Part shown: positions 1 to 9,031 of the stretch, one piece after another | How the letters are laid out: each line of letters opens with the position of its first letter | Numbering within the stretch: the stretch's first letter is position 1 | Source of the DNA: RGIG464 sp045599585 | Lineage (GTDB): Bacteria > Myxococcota_A > Bradymonadia > UBA4248 | Reading direction: 5' to 3' | Length of the DNA: 64,000 nt | Assembly (NCBI GenBank): GCA_045599585.1 | Contig: JAZRWH010000024.1 | Span: 1 to 64,000 of the forward strand | Notes under the pieces: generated by a model | Seen by the model: the letters and a program-made list of their open reading frames with translations, nothing else | What the model was told of the DNA's origin: nothing | Database searches by the model: none | Position numbers and translations under genes: made by a program

Positions 1-2
1 CT

Positions 3-89
3 TCGTACATCATCGATTATATTGAAGAATGGTCTCAGAAGGGGCGTGCTTACATTAATGCATGTTCTCTACCCAGAGATCGCGTATAG
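3..89 (+). CDS. possible C-terminal tail of a gene entering from the left
   Basis: An open frame runs in from the window edge for 28 codons and stops at TAG 87-89. The residues (SYIIDYIEEWSQKGRAYINA...) look like ordinary protein, but the piece is too short to identify. It would overlap the 3' end of the next minus-strand gene by about 40 bases, so one of the two may be spurious. Confidence 0.3.
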   Translation, partial: SYIIDYIEEWSQKGRAYINACSLPRDRV

Positions 90-259
90 TGTTCGTTAAA
101 TCGGGATTCCGAGTTTTTGCGAACTTTTTTGGACGCTAGCTCCCGAAGCACACGATTGTGTAGATCAATAGAGCTCACGAAACAGATTGTCCCAATAAGG
201 ACTGATATCGCTATAAAACAAAGCAGAGCTTTGGCAACATGATGATCATTAGCTTCCAT
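50..259 (-). CDS. small single-pass membrane protein
   Basis: A 69-residue protein with one hydrophobic segment at about residues 9-30 (AKALLCFIAISVLIGTICFV) and a basic, polar C-terminal half. An AGAGG ribosome site lies about 8 bases before the ATG. No family is recognised. It stands alone next to a block of nested palindromes, so neither function nor operon can be inferred. It could be a chance reading frame. Confidence 0.4.
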   Translation of the reverse strand: MEANDHHVAKALLCFIAISVLIGTICFVSSIDLHNRVLRELASKKVRKNSESRFNEHYTRSLGREHALM

Positions 260-354
260 TGATACGCCTCTGTATAAAAAACAAACAGTATCTCAGTAAC
301 AGCTCAAATAACTATCCACTGAGTTTACACATTAACGCATTTATGCATTTATGC

Positions 355-506
355 GCGGGCGTATGGCGGTTGTATTTCGCCATAGCCCGCGCCGAGCGCC
401 GTATTTGCCCAAAGCAAATAGGCGCTCAGATCCACTCAACGCCAGCGCGTATCGCTTGCGATAGCGCGGCGAACTGCGCGTATTGAGCGAGAGCGAAATA
501 GCGCAG
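355..506. repeat. block of four nested palindromes
   Basis: Four consecutive hairpins at 355-390, 394-427, 445-467 and 474-506. Each has a GC-rich outer stem, then GTAT, an inner palindrome, ATA and the complementary outer stem, leaving one unpaired G at the same place (for example GAGCGCC-G-TAT...ATA-GGCGCTC). The gap 260-513 holds nothing else that I recognise. Related blocks occur throughout the window. Confidence 0.8.
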
Positions 507-513
507 ATAACTA

Positions 514-1914
514 TTAATCCCTACTAAGATAATTCGCTGCAATCATAAGAATGAACGAAATCGAGCTGCCATTCAGAACGCCAGTAGCAATAACCTGATT
601 ATCTTCTGGGGTAAGGAACATTTTATCGAGAATGCCACCTATGCCGGGAATGCCGAGGGAACCAGAAGCTTTGACGACATCTGGCCAGTGATCTGAGAAG
701 GATTTAGCATCTTCAGGTGTTCTGAAAGTTGCAACGAGATTGAGACGGGGGTCAGCATCCGTCGAAATGGAAGCCTGAATTGCAGCAGGCGGGCGAACAT
801 CGGACAACCCCGGGAGACGAATCGATTCTATGCCTTGTACGGCAAAGAAAAGGAGCGGCATGGTGGGTGTGTCGCTGTCTGAGATCGCGCCGAGTGTTTT
901 GAGGAAAGAGTCAGCCTGTCCAGGAGAATTGATATCGTCGTCGCGCGTGTTGACGATAGCATCGACGTGCGGCAGGTTGAGCGTTGACAGGAGCTCAGGT
1001 TTAAGAAAGAGAACGGTATTATCGTTGGGGAGATAGACCGAAAGGCGATAGATACCAGATCGCGGATGGTAAGTGCCATCGTTGCGATTTGGAGTAGCTA
1101 GTGGATGACCGTCGTATGTGCTCCAATTGATCTCAGTCGGGAACGATCGATTGACAGCATTTTTAATCGTTTCGGTAGGAATTTTGTGAGAAACGACAAG
1201 GAAAGTTTCGGCGTAGAGCTGTGGGTCAGCCGTAGCGACGAGAAGTGCGTTGATATCCTTAACGGGATCGATATTGGAGTTCCCGAGTGTATATCGGTAG
1301 TAAGGAAATGATTTGAGGAGTTTGCGAGCACTCTGTTCGAAACGAGAGCCGATAATACGATCATTGCGAATGAGGACGATGAGTTTAGCATCGCCTGGCG
1401 CCAAAACGTGTAAGTTAGGCATACCGGAGATATCATTTCGCACGTAAGCGAGTTTTTGTTTATCGCGAGCGAGGTCGTACTTGGGACGATCAGGATCGAC
1501 AGGCGCCTGAGGATCGGGCTCGGGTTCAGGCTCGGGCTCGGGTTCAGGGGGGGCATCGATGTTATCGGCGACGAGGTCTGGTTCAACTTGAGGTTTTTCG
1601 TCTTCGAAAGGATTCTCGTCTATCTCAGGGGATTTGACGTCAGCGAGTACAGACTCTGGCTCAACGTACGCATCGTCGTATTCACCGAACATACCAAAGC
1701 CATTGAGTTCAGAGCCCCACTGAATATCGATTTCGAAAGACGCAGCTCGCCAATCGATAATGAGAGCACCAACATAAAAGAGGGCGACATGGATAGCGAT
1801 CGAAATACCCCACATGGCAATCGTGACCAGGATGCGTTCGCGCCGTGTCGTCTGAGGGTGATCAATTGCAGGTTTATAAGTATTTGTATAATGTTGAAGG
1901 TGCTCGTCGGCCAT
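514..1914 (-). CDS. membrane-anchored periplasmic protein of TonB/TolA-like topology
   Basis: A 466-residue protein. A basic cytoplasmic N-terminus is followed by one membrane segment at about residues 27-52, an acidic stretch, a Pro-Glu linker at about 117-135 (PPEPEPEPEPEPDP), and a folded C-terminal domain of about 320 residues that I cannot assign. This layout (inner-membrane anchor, extended linker, periplasmic domain) is that of TonB/TolA proteins. The gene lies directly downstream of pal, which fits a Tol-Pal-like envelope role, but the C-terminal domain shows no recognisable TonB signature. No strong ribosome site precedes the ATG. Confidence 0.6.
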   Translation of the reverse strand: MADEHLQHYTNTYKPAIDHPQTTRRERILVTIAMWGISIAIHVALFYVGALIIDWRAASFEIDIQWGSELNGFGMFGEYDDAYVEPESVLADVKSPEIDENPFEDEKPQVEPDLVADNIDAPPEPEPEPEPEPDPQAPVDPDRPKYDLARDKQKLAYVRNDISGMPNLHVLAPGDAKLIVLIRNDRIIGSRFEQSARKLLKSFPYYRYTLGNSNIDPVKDINALLVATADPQLYAETFLVVSHKIPTETIKNAVNRSFPTEINWSTYDGHPLATPNRNDGTYHPRSGIYRLSVYLPNDNTVLFLKPELLSTLNLPHVDAIVNTRDDDINSPGQADSFLKTLGAISDSDTPTMPLLFFAVQGIESIRLPGLSDVRPPAAIQASISTDADPRLNLVATFRTPEDAKSFSDHWPDVVKASGSLGIPGIGGILDKMFLTPEDNQVIATGVLNGSSISFILMIAANYLSRD

Positions 1915-2013
1915 AATGCGTCGCGTAACAACGGAAGGCGAAAGATAGCTTACGAAAACGAAGCGAATAAATGCCTATGCCCGGGATAAAAAAGGAAAGG
2001 ACAGCAGCGTGAA

Positions 2014-2042
2014 ACAAAAAAAGCGCCCAAACGGGCGCTTCA
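2014..2042 (-). terminator. rho-independent terminator after pal
   Basis: The hairpin AAGCGCCC-AAAC-GGGCGCTT at 2021-2040 is followed on the minus strand by a run of seven T (complement of 2016-2022). It lies just past the pal stop codon and separates pal from the next minus-strand gene. Confidence 0.85.
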
Positions 2043-2059
2043 TTTAGGCTGCAGCAGAA

Positions 2060-2863
2060 TTACGGATTGACGATAAATTCGGCGCGGCGGTTACGCTGAT
2101 GTTCTGATTCAGAGGAAGCGCCATTGACGACGGGATCCATCGCACCGCGAGATTTAGCGGAAACTTTTTTGACACCGAAGCGATCGAGGATTTTCTTAAC
2201 GGCATCAGCGCGGCGTTTACCGAGGGCCATGTTATATTCTTCCGTACCGCGTTCGTCGCAGTGACCAACGACCTGAACGTTGTTAACGTCGGAACGGGAG
2301 TTGAGGCAGTTTGCATTTTCTTCGATGATGGATTTAGCATCGGAGCGGATGGTCGCTTCATCGAAATCGAAGTACGCGAGGGAGACCTGGCAGACCGGAG
2401 CATCGACGCATTTTTTATTGCGGCAGATTTTGCCAGAGGGGCAATCGGCGTCAGAGAGGCATTCAGGTTTATCAACGCAACGGTTATTTTCGCAGATCTG
2501 ATTTTCAGCGCAATCTTCAGCGACAGACTCAGGATAGCACTCGGGACCGCAGCGGCGATCGCGGCATTTCTGACCTGCGGGGCAGTTCAAGCCGACTTCA
2601 GGATTGCAATAGCCATTGATGCGCTGACATGTACCATTATTGCAGATGTAGCTTTCGTCTTTTTTGCTGGAGCAGTGTTCGTCGTTACGGCACTCAGCAC
2701 ACTTCGCGTTGAGGCAGTATTCGTTGTAAGATTTTTTGTTATTATCGGTGGAGCAATCAGGATCTTCGTAGCACTCGGGGTACGAAGGCGAGCAGCCTGC
2801 CGCAGCAAGGCAGACGATGAAACCCGTCGCAAGGACGGCAAGAATATTCCGACTCTTGAACAT
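2060..2863 (-). CDS. pal: Pal-like peptidoglycan-associated lipoprotein with Cys-rich insert
   Basis: A 267-residue outer-membrane lipoprotein. It has a signal peptide with lipobox LAAAGC (Cys24) and a Cys-rich region to about residue 155, made of repeats of the form C-x-x-D-x-D-C...G-x-x-C...C. An OmpA/Pal peptidoglycan-binding domain follows, with YFDFDEATIR and the hallmark VVGHCDERGTEEYNMALGKR. Pal tethers the outer membrane to peptidoglycan as part of Tol-Pal. The Cys-rich insert is unusual for Pal and recalls the Cys-repeat lipoproteins common in Myxococcota; the same repeat style recurs in the 61.5-63.5 kb lipoprotein. AAGGAGG precedes the ATG. A good terminator follows. Confidence 0.9.
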   Translation of the reverse strand: MFKSRNILAVLATGFIVCLAAAGCSPSYPECYEDPDCSTDNNKKSYNEYCLNAKCAECRNDEHCSSKKDESYICNNGTCQRINGYCNPEVGLNCPAGQKCRDRRCGPECYPESVAEDCAENQICENNRCVDKPECLSDADCPSGKICRNKKCVDAPVCQVSLAYFDFDEATIRSDAKSIIEENANCLNSRSDVNNVQVVGHCDERGTEEYNMALGKRRADAVKKILDRFGVKKVSAKSRGAMDPVVNGASSESEHQRNRRAEFIVNP

Positions 2864-3080
2864 CGGATTCCTCCTTAAAATGGAAATTTATAAAAATTAC
2901 GCGTTAAAAACGCATTCACTCAAACGTTTAATCAAAGCCCCTTTACGGATACTCTGCAATTCGTATCTTCCTACTATGTACACCATCTTTTGTCAAACGA
3001 TTGATGTACGCACCATCTGTCCTTGCACATTTTTGTATCAATTGTACAAAAACATTGAGCGCTAACCCTGTGATCAAAAC

Positions 3081-4499
3081 TTAGAGATTAGCGTCAGGAT
3101 CGAAATGATTACGTGCCCACTGAACGATCGTCTCGATGTCGTCGTGATCCGAAAGTTCGTCGTCCAAGACAGCTTCGGCACAGAACTTTAGACACAACCC
3201 TAACGTTTTGCCCTTTAGTCCTAGCGACTGTGTAAGCGTACGCGAAAGCTCCGAAGGCCAATGAATGAGGGCAGATTGAGGATCAGCAAGATAGGGCGCA
3301 AAAGCTTCACACCATCGGTCAAGACGTTCGCCTTCGGCCTGACGCACTTCGTCAGACAGAAGCAGTTGTTTGGCGCGCTGAAATTCAAGCCATTGTGGCA
3401 AATCTTCCAAAAGAAGTTGTGCCAGCTCACGCGTCTGTCGACGTGTCGGCTCACCTTCGGGCAGGCGCGTCATGAGACGAAGCGTCTGTTCTCGCAATGC
3501 ATTCGAAACCTTAAGCCGCAAAAGCAAAGACTCTGCTACGAGTTGAGAAACATGACAACCCCACGCACCCTTTTGCGTCGAAACAAAACCACACCAGGCA
3601 AACAAAGCAGCCCACGGCGAAACGCCTCGCTTGACGCTTTCGGTTACGAGCTGACAAGCATCGTCAAGCAAACTTCTGTCGTTGATTTGAAACTCGCTCT
3701 GAGCAAGCATCAGCGCATCAGCTGACAAATTCGTTTTAAAACTACAAACATTTTTGAGCGCTGCAATCTCGGGCAAAAGAAGCCCTAATACGCCCGTGTC
3801 ATTGAGCCAACGTATCGCAGCGGGCACGTATGGTGCGCGCAAAAGCCCATCGAGTTCTGCAAACCAACGTTCGTGACTGACGTCAAGCACTGTACCGGCA
3901 CTCGTCTGCGCTGCACGCGTTGCTTCTGGTGCAACGTTAAAGTTAAGACGCGCTAAAAAACGAGCTAAACGAAGAATACGGAGCGGATCGTCGCTAAAAA
4001 TTTCAATCGAACGTTCGTAAGAACTATGCGGGACACGAAGAACACCGCGTTCAAGGTCACCCATTCCGTCAAATGGATCGATGAGCTTGCCCCTACGGTC
4101 ACACGCCATAGCGTTGATCGTCAAATCTCGACGTTCTAGATCCTGCAAAAGTTCTTTGCCATAACGAACTACAGGATGACGCGACCCTTTGGTGTACGAC
4201 TCGCGTACACGAAACGACGTGATCTCGTAACTTTTGCGCTGAATGAGCGTTGCAATCGTACCGAAGGCTTCACCAACGGGAATGACTTTCATACCGTTTT
4301 GCGAAAGAACTTCTGTCGTCTCAGCCGGTGTCGCGTCTGTCGTAAAATCGACGTCTTTAGGACTTTTGCCCAAACACCAATCGCGTACACAGCCGCCAAC
4401 CGCGTAAAGCTGAAAACCTGCACGCTCAAAAGCGTCAAACAACCCCTCAAAAGGACGAAGCGCTTCGCAAAGCGTCTCGGTCAACGACGCTTTATTCAT
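3081..4499 (-). CDS. cca: CCA tRNA nucleotidyltransferase / poly(A) polymerase family
   Basis: A 472-residue class II nucleotidyltransferase, which adds or repairs the 3' CCA of tRNA (or adds poly(A)). The head has AVGGCVRDW, the metal-binding DVDFTTDA and RRDLTINAMA; the neck has DDPLRILRLARFLARL. The length and the EIAALKNV region fit CCA-adding enzymes better than PcnB, but the specificity cannot be settled by eye. The start codon overlaps the stop of the upstream TatA-like microprotein (ATGAATAA), implying translational coupling. Confidence 0.85.
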   Translation of the reverse strand: MNKASLTETLCEALRPFEGLFDAFERAGFQLYAVGGCVRDWCLGKSPKDVDFTTDATPAETTEVLSQNGMKVIPVGEAFGTIATLIQRKSYEITSFRVRESYTKGSRHPVVRYGKELLQDLERRDLTINAMACDRRGKLIDPFDGMGDLERGVLRVPHSSYERSIEIFSDDPLRILRLARFLARLNFNVAPEATRAAQTSAGTVLDVSHERWFAELDGLLRAPYVPAAIRWLNDTGVLGLLLPEIAALKNVCSFKTNLSADALMLAQSEFQINDRSLLDDACQLVTESVKRGVSPWAALFAWCGFVSTQKGAWGCHVSQLVAESLLLRLKVSNALREQTLRLMTRLPEGEPTRRQTRELAQLLLEDLPQWLEFQRAKQLLLSDEVRQAEGERLDRWCEAFAPYLADPQSALIHWPSELSRTLTQSLGLKGKTLGLCLKFCAEAVLDDELSDHDDIETIVQWARNHFDPDANL

Positions 4500-4626
4500 G
4501 ATCGACGTCCTTCTTCACGATCATTCGTGCTAGCTTGTCGCTCAGTTTAAACATATTCATCAGTATCACGATCAAAAACAGAACGAGCAGAATAACGCCG
4601 ATCTCAAAACCACTTGGCAATACCAT
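4492..4626 (-). CDS. TatA-like membrane microprotein
   Basis: A 44-codon frame starting MVLPSGFEIGVILLVLF. It has one N-terminal membrane helix, a short hinge, then an amphipathic basic helix (KLSDKLARMIVKK). This is the topology of TatA/B/E twin-arginine translocase subunits, although the usual F-G hinge is not obvious. AAAGGA lies about 10 bases before the ATG, and the stop overlaps the cca start by eight bases. The fit to TatA is by pattern only; it may be an unrelated membrane microprotein. Confidence 0.55.
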   Translation of the reverse strand: MVLPSGFEIGVILLVLFLIVILMNMFKLSDKLARMIVKKDVDHE

Positions 4627-4876
4627 ATCCACGATCCTTTATCACAGGCACTACGCCGAAAAAGCCTTTCGATCATAACACATTTGCAGAAAGCTGTAAA
4701 AAAGCTATGCGCTCGTTTCAACAAAACCTTTTTCACCCCTCGTGGCCTGTCTGTTGTTACGACACGCATTCGTCCACCACCCTATAAGAAAAAAGCGCAC
4801 GTTTCAAATTGCAGCGTTCTGTACAAAACGTGCTAACATACGCCCACGATGTTCATGCCCTGCAAGGAGAGTCTGC

Positions 4877-6634
4877 ATGCGTGAGAAAGAAGCCGAAAAT
4901 CGGGCCATTAAAGAAAGTTCTTGGATCTGGAAAAAACTTGAGTCCCTTCAGACTGAAGAAGCTGACCGACGTCTCATGACGTTTTATTCGACGACTGCAA
5001 ATTACGCGCGAAGCCGCGTGCGTTTTTTTGAAATAGCCAATGCGATTTCAGCCTGGTTGCGCGATGCTGGGATTGACGATGGTGACTACGTTGCCATTGA
5101 TGGCGATCTGCGTTTTGAGTCACTCGCCATGTGGTGTGCGTGCCTACATTTGGGTGCTATAGCCGTCTTCTATCCGCGCGATATGCGGCAAAGCACTCGC
5201 GAGCAATATGCGCAACAGCACAAAATACGCGTCGTTTTGGCGCAAGACCCGCAGCGCGTCAAAGCCTGGCTGGATGCGCGTGAATCGACCTGCAAAAAAC
5301 TCAAATACCTCCTCTATATGGATGTACGCGGTACAGATGAAGTCGTCATCGACCAACTTTTGGGCTGGCCACTACCCGACAATATTCTCGGATTCGAAGC
5401 CTGTGTCGAGCGTAGCAAATACAAACCACGTGAAGCGTACGTGTGCCGCTCAGATCAACCGTGCGCCGTCGTCTTTACGCAAGGCAAAACTGCTGGCCCG
5501 CGTCCCATTGAACTCAGTGCCGATATCCTTCGCGTCGGTGCTCTGGCGCTCGTTGACAAACTCGGACTTGAAGCCCAAGACAGCGTCTTTTATGTTCCCA
5601 ACAACATCTACGCAGCAACACTTTGCGTCTTCTGCGCCTGCCTCACCGTCGGCGCCGAATTTATCTTCCGCTTCAACGCTTCAAACGACGATCTGTTTGC
5701 GCTGATCGACCAATCCCAGCCTCAATTTCTTTTTATGCTTCCGGATGAGCTCCACACTCTCTCGCAAGCTATACTCACCAATACGTCACACACGCCGTTG
5801 CACACCAAATGGAACAAGCTTTGTGTCGCTGCAGGCAAGTTCCGCAAACACAACAGCCGCACCTATCTTAACTGGTCCAAAAGCGTCATCGACTCGCTCT
5901 TCCTTCGTCACTTCAAAAACAGACTTGGCGAAAAATGCCGCGGCATCATTTCGTTTGGAGCGCCCCTCGAATTCCACGACGCCGAGTTCTTTTCGCTGCT
6001 CGACATCGCCATCTACAATGCCTACGCCTTGAGTGAAGCCGGCGGTTTTGCTCATATCCACACGTTCGGTGTCGGTGGCAGTTACCTTCCGACCTGTGAA
6101 CCCAAGATCCAAAAAGGCATGTTGTCCATACGCACGTTTGGCTCTCAAACCTTCGAATCAACTGGCGATTACGTCGTAGAGGATGAACGTACCGGACTCT
6201 GTGTGCGTCAGGTCGAAACGCTCACGCTCTCCACCGGCCAATCCGTCGATTCTCTTGCCCTGCATGACAATCTCGTACGAGACCCGCTCATCGAAGAGGT
6301 GCTCATCATCGGAAACGCCCGTCCATACCTTACGGCGCTCATCTATCTCGCTGAAGAGCCTCTCAGAAAATGGGCACGCGAACAAAAGCTCTTCGTCGGC
6401 AATGCTTTCAGCGAGCTTTGTCAGCATCCCAAAGTGTACGCCTTCATAAAAAGCCGCGTCGAAGCATGTAGTTCCAATCGCGCAAGCTTCGAAGAAATAC
6501 GCAAGATTGCGCTCATTCCCGTTCCGTTAGCTGAAGATCCCTACGTTCTGACGTCTGCAGGACTCGTTCGACGCGCCGAAATTGAGCAAAAATATACTGG
6601 TATCATCAGTTCATTCTATACAGAAGACTTTTAG
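4877..6634 (+). CDS. degenerate AMP-binding (acyl-CoA synthetase-like) protein
   Basis: A 585-residue protein with the layout of a long-chain fatty acid-CoA ligase but eroded catalytic motifs. The P-loop position reads FTQGKTAGPRPIELS instead of YTSGTTGxPKGVxLT, the YGMTE motif reads YALSEAGG, STGDY is retained, and the GRxKE hinge is replaced by VRQVETLTLSTGQSV. Adenylation is therefore doubtful; a pseudoenzyme or a shifted substrate range is possible. The open frame begins upstream at 4742, but AAGGAGA at 4864-4870 and the family N-terminus favour ATG 4877. An intact relative lies at 57.7 kb. Confidence 0.7.
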   Translation: MREKEAENRAIKESSWIWKKLESLQTEEADRRLMTFYSTTANYARSRVRFFEIANAISAWLRDAGIDDGDYVAIDGDLRFESLAMWCACLHLGAIAVFYPRDMRQSTREQYAQQHKIRVVLAQDPQRVKAWLDARESTCKKLKYLLYMDVRGTDEVVIDQLLGWPLPDNILGFEACVERSKYKPREAYVCRSDQPCAVVFTQGKTAGPRPIELSADILRVGALALVDKLGLEAQDSVFYVPNNIYAATLCVFCACLTVGAEFIFRFNASNDDLFALIDQSQPQFLFMLPDELHTLSQAILTNTSHTPLHTKWNKLCVAAGKFRKHNSRTYLNWSKSVIDSLFLRHFKNRLGEKCRGIISFGAPLEFHDAEFFSLLDIAIYNAYALSEAGGFAHIHTFGVGGSYLPTCEPKIQKGMLSIRTFGSQTFESTGDYVVEDERTGLCVRQVETLTLSTGQSVDSLALHDNLVRDPLIEEVLIIGNARPYLTALIYLAEEPLRKWAREQKLFVGNAFSELCQHPKVYAFIKSRVEACSSNRASFEEIRKIALIPVPLAEDPYVLTSAGLVRRAEIEQKYTGIISSFYTEDF

Positions 6635-6667
6635 CGGATTTTTGATTGCCGTCTTTTGTTATGCTTC

Positions 6668-6731
6668 GCCTATTGGCCTTCGGCCAATACGGCTTCGCTG
6701 CCGGCCTATTCGCACTGCGAATACGGCCGGC
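6668..6731. repeat. two nested palindromes
   Basis: Two hairpins of the window-wide family, in the opposite orientation (TAT...ATAC, so the bulged base reads C). The second is GCCGGCC-TATTCGC-act-GCGAATAC-GGCCGGC. They lie between convergent genes and may also act as a transcription terminator. Confidence 0.75.
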
Positions 6732-6811
6732 TTTTTTTTGCGACATCAATGCTTACCAAATGCCGATGCTCATACCTGAAGGTCGTCGTTCAACGCCCTA
6801 TTTCCATAATG

Positions 6812-7411
6812 TCATTTGTCAAACAGCTTACGAAGCCAAGTTTTAAAGCTGCAAAACCAACGGCTTCGATGCCGATTTTTAGGCAAGTATTCCTTGGGCA
6901 AAAGCGTTTGATAGCTCGGTTCACGATCAGCCGGAAAACGACCTCGCATCGAAGAGACCTCAACCGTATCAAACCACAGCACATCTTCTGAGGAATCGAC
7001 TGTGCTGTCAAAACAACGAACATCTGCTGCTTGGTTTGTTTGGCCCACAACCGTATTCAAAGCAGAGCTCGTACTGGGCTCCGACTGTTTTGTTAAGCCA
7101 TCCACAATATAGACCGTCGAAGCAATACACACTGCATCTTTAGGCAAAAGGCGTACTGCATGCCCGAGTTTGAGAATACAGCTTCGATCGCCTCGATGTA
7201 GCGAAGCTCTACAGGGCATTTGTAATTCAATGACAACTTCGTCAGATTGAATGCTGATACGTATGGCTCCAGGATCATTTTGACTGTCGTCATCCCCAGA
7301 TGCAGATAACAGCAACCCCTCCATTTTTGGAGTCAAGCTAAAAGTCTTGCGGTCAATGTGGTCAGGATCTGTGTGGTCGAATTTATGATATGTCAATAAA
7401 AACTGCGTCAT
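6812..7411 (-). CDS. hypothetical cytoplasmic protein
   Basis: A 199-residue protein without signal or membrane segment. The N-terminal 110 residues look beta-rich, and the stretch KLGHAVRLLPKDAVCIAST vaguely recalls an FHA-type fold, but no FHA signature (GR...S..H) is present. The second half is Ser/Thr/Asp-rich, then basic. Convergent with the AMP-ligase-like gene. I do not recognise it. Confidence 0.5.
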   Translation of the reverse strand: MTQFLLTYHKFDHTDPDHIDRKTFSLTPKMEGLLLSASGDDDSQNDPGAIRISIQSDEVVIELQMPCRASLHRGDRSCILKLGHAVRLLPKDAVCIASTVYIVDGLTKQSEPSTSSALNTVVGQTNQAADVRCFDSTVDSSEDVLWFDTVEVSSMRGRFPADREPSYQTLLPKEYLPKNRHRSRWFCSFKTWLRKLFDK

Positions 7412-7554
7412 AGAAACTATGCCTCTTTCTCGCTAAACAACAGAACCCATAACTAAAACTAACATTTGTTGCGCACTTAGAGAACAACAATAGGTATTTC
7501 TGATTTCATTTCGGTTTTGATAACGCATCAATTGTCTTAAAAACAGCCCCAAAT

Positions 7555-7620
7555 GCCGACCGTATTCGCCTTTGGCGAATAGGCCGGCCGCGAAGCCGTA
7601 TTCGCCTTTGGCGAATAGGC
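7555..7620. repeat. two nested palindromes upstream of a lipoprotein gene
   Basis: Hairpins at 7555-7589 and 7595-7620 share the inner palindrome TATTCGCC-TTT-GGCGAATA with different outer stems and the bulged G. The rest of the gap 7412-7750 holds no gene; it presumably contains the divergent promoters, which I could not pin down. Confidence 0.75.
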
Positions 7621-7750
7621 GAAGCAATCCACACCATCCTTCAAGCTTGTCACGTTGGCACGCACGATAGAAAAAAGTGTGGAAATAGAAGCAATGTAGG
7701 CTAAAAGAGGGTAAAACCCCACACAGTTTTTTGGGGACTGGGAGAGACAC

Positions 7751-9031
7751 ATGAACAGAAAGTTCAAAAACTATTTTTTTGCAGCAATCCTTGGCATGAG
7801 CGCGTTTGGATGCGCAAGCACGCAGGCGCCATCCTATGCCCCGTCTCATAGTGTCGTACTAAAAGTTGCCAATACGGGGGCTGATGCAGAAACGCTTCAG
7901 TCAGCGATGACTGCAAAACGCGATGCTTGGTATTTTGACGTAGCCGATGGCGACAGTGGAACCTTCAACACGCTAAGACCCAATGAATCTGGATACGCCG
8001 TATGCTTATCCCCCGATCGCGCGTACGATGCCGAGGGCAAAGCCACAAAGTATCTGCCCATGACGTGTGGCAATATCTCCAAAGCCAACGCGGCGCAGGA
8101 CATCTTGGCGCTTTACGATGAACAGTTCCGTAATGGCGTCGATACAACGCTGAGCCATGCTGAAATGCGCGATATTTTGAATCACTCCACCCCGGAAGAT
8201 CCAAAGTGTTTTTCGTTTATACCGCTGTGGCTGACCGATAAACATTTGTTTGCTACCGAACCGGCGCTAAGTGAAGCCTACCTCATCACGTGTGCGCGTA
8301 AGATAAAGCCTGATGACGACGAAAAGACGTTCATGCTTTCGGAACGATTGTCTGCTTGGCTCAACATGACAGCTGCCACGCTGACGCTTAATTCGGATTT
8401 TGTAACGAAGGTCTTCCGCTTGGCCCTTTCTCACAACGACGCAGAGACGCTCGTTCTAGGACAGGCGCTTGAAGCACGCGCCGAAATTTATGCAGCTAAA
8501 TGGACGCAGTCGCAAATGACCTTGTCTGCTGCGTTGAATGCAAACGAACGCCTCGCCATCGACTGGGTTTCGGAAATTCTGGCGATGATGCTGTACAAAT
8601 CGATCACAGATGCACCCACCCTAGATACCACAGTTTTCGAGCAGGCAGCGCAGGCACTTGCACCACAAAAACCCACTGACCTCAGGCTTGACGTTCGAAA
8701 CATCGTCTTGCAGCAAGTCTGTATGCTTTCGACGACGCTCGCTGATGTGACCCCAGAGCTCGTCGATGCCTGTTTGGGAGCAATTGCTCTGGGTTTTCTG
8801 AGCTCCAACGAAGAAGTACACGACAACTACGCCTATATGCTCGAACGAGCCGTTACAGGCAGAAACCACGCGTATTTGACTGATGCAACGCGCACGTGGA
8901 TCGGACAGTTTTGTCAAGAGACCCAATGTCCCTGGATCCAGGAACTTTCGCGCGCTGCGCTGGCGACACCAGGACTCCAAGCGGATACGCGCACATTTTT
9001 TGAATCCACACAATTCAAGGAGACTAAATAA
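7751..9031 (+). CDS. hypothetical lipoprotein
   Basis: A 426-residue secreted lipoprotein with basic N-terminus, hydrophobic core and lipobox MSAFGC (Cys21). The remainder is largely alpha-helical with four scattered Cys pairs, with no recognised domain. A GGGAGAG ribosome site lies just before the ATG. Its stop codon abuts the pepP start (TAA then ATG), so the two form an operon. Confidence 0.7.
   Translation: MNRKFKNYFFAAILGMSAFGCASTQAPSYAPSHSVVLKVANTGADAETLQSAMTAKRDAWYFDVADGDSGTFNTLRPNESGYAVCLSPDRAYDAEGKATKYLPMTCGNISKANAAQDILALYDEQFRNGVDTTLSHAEMRDILNHSTPEDPKCFSFIPLWLTDKHLFATEPALSEAYLITCARKIKPDDDEKTFMLSERLSAWLNMTAATLTLNSDFVTKVFRLALSHNDAETLVLGQALEARAEIYAAKWTQSQMTLSAALNANERLAIDWVSEILAMMLYKSITDAPTLDTTVFEQAAQALAPQKPTDLRLDVRNIVLQQVCMLSTTLADVTPELVDACLGAIALGFLSSNEEVHDNYAYMLERAVTGRNHAYLTDATRTWIGQFCQETQCPWIQELSRAALATPGLQADTRTFFESTQFKETK

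Noticed and set aside
2261..2878. Plus-strand 205-residue hydrophobic frame opposite pal
   Set aside because: Antisense shadow of a clear Pal gene with strong ribosome site and domain motifs.
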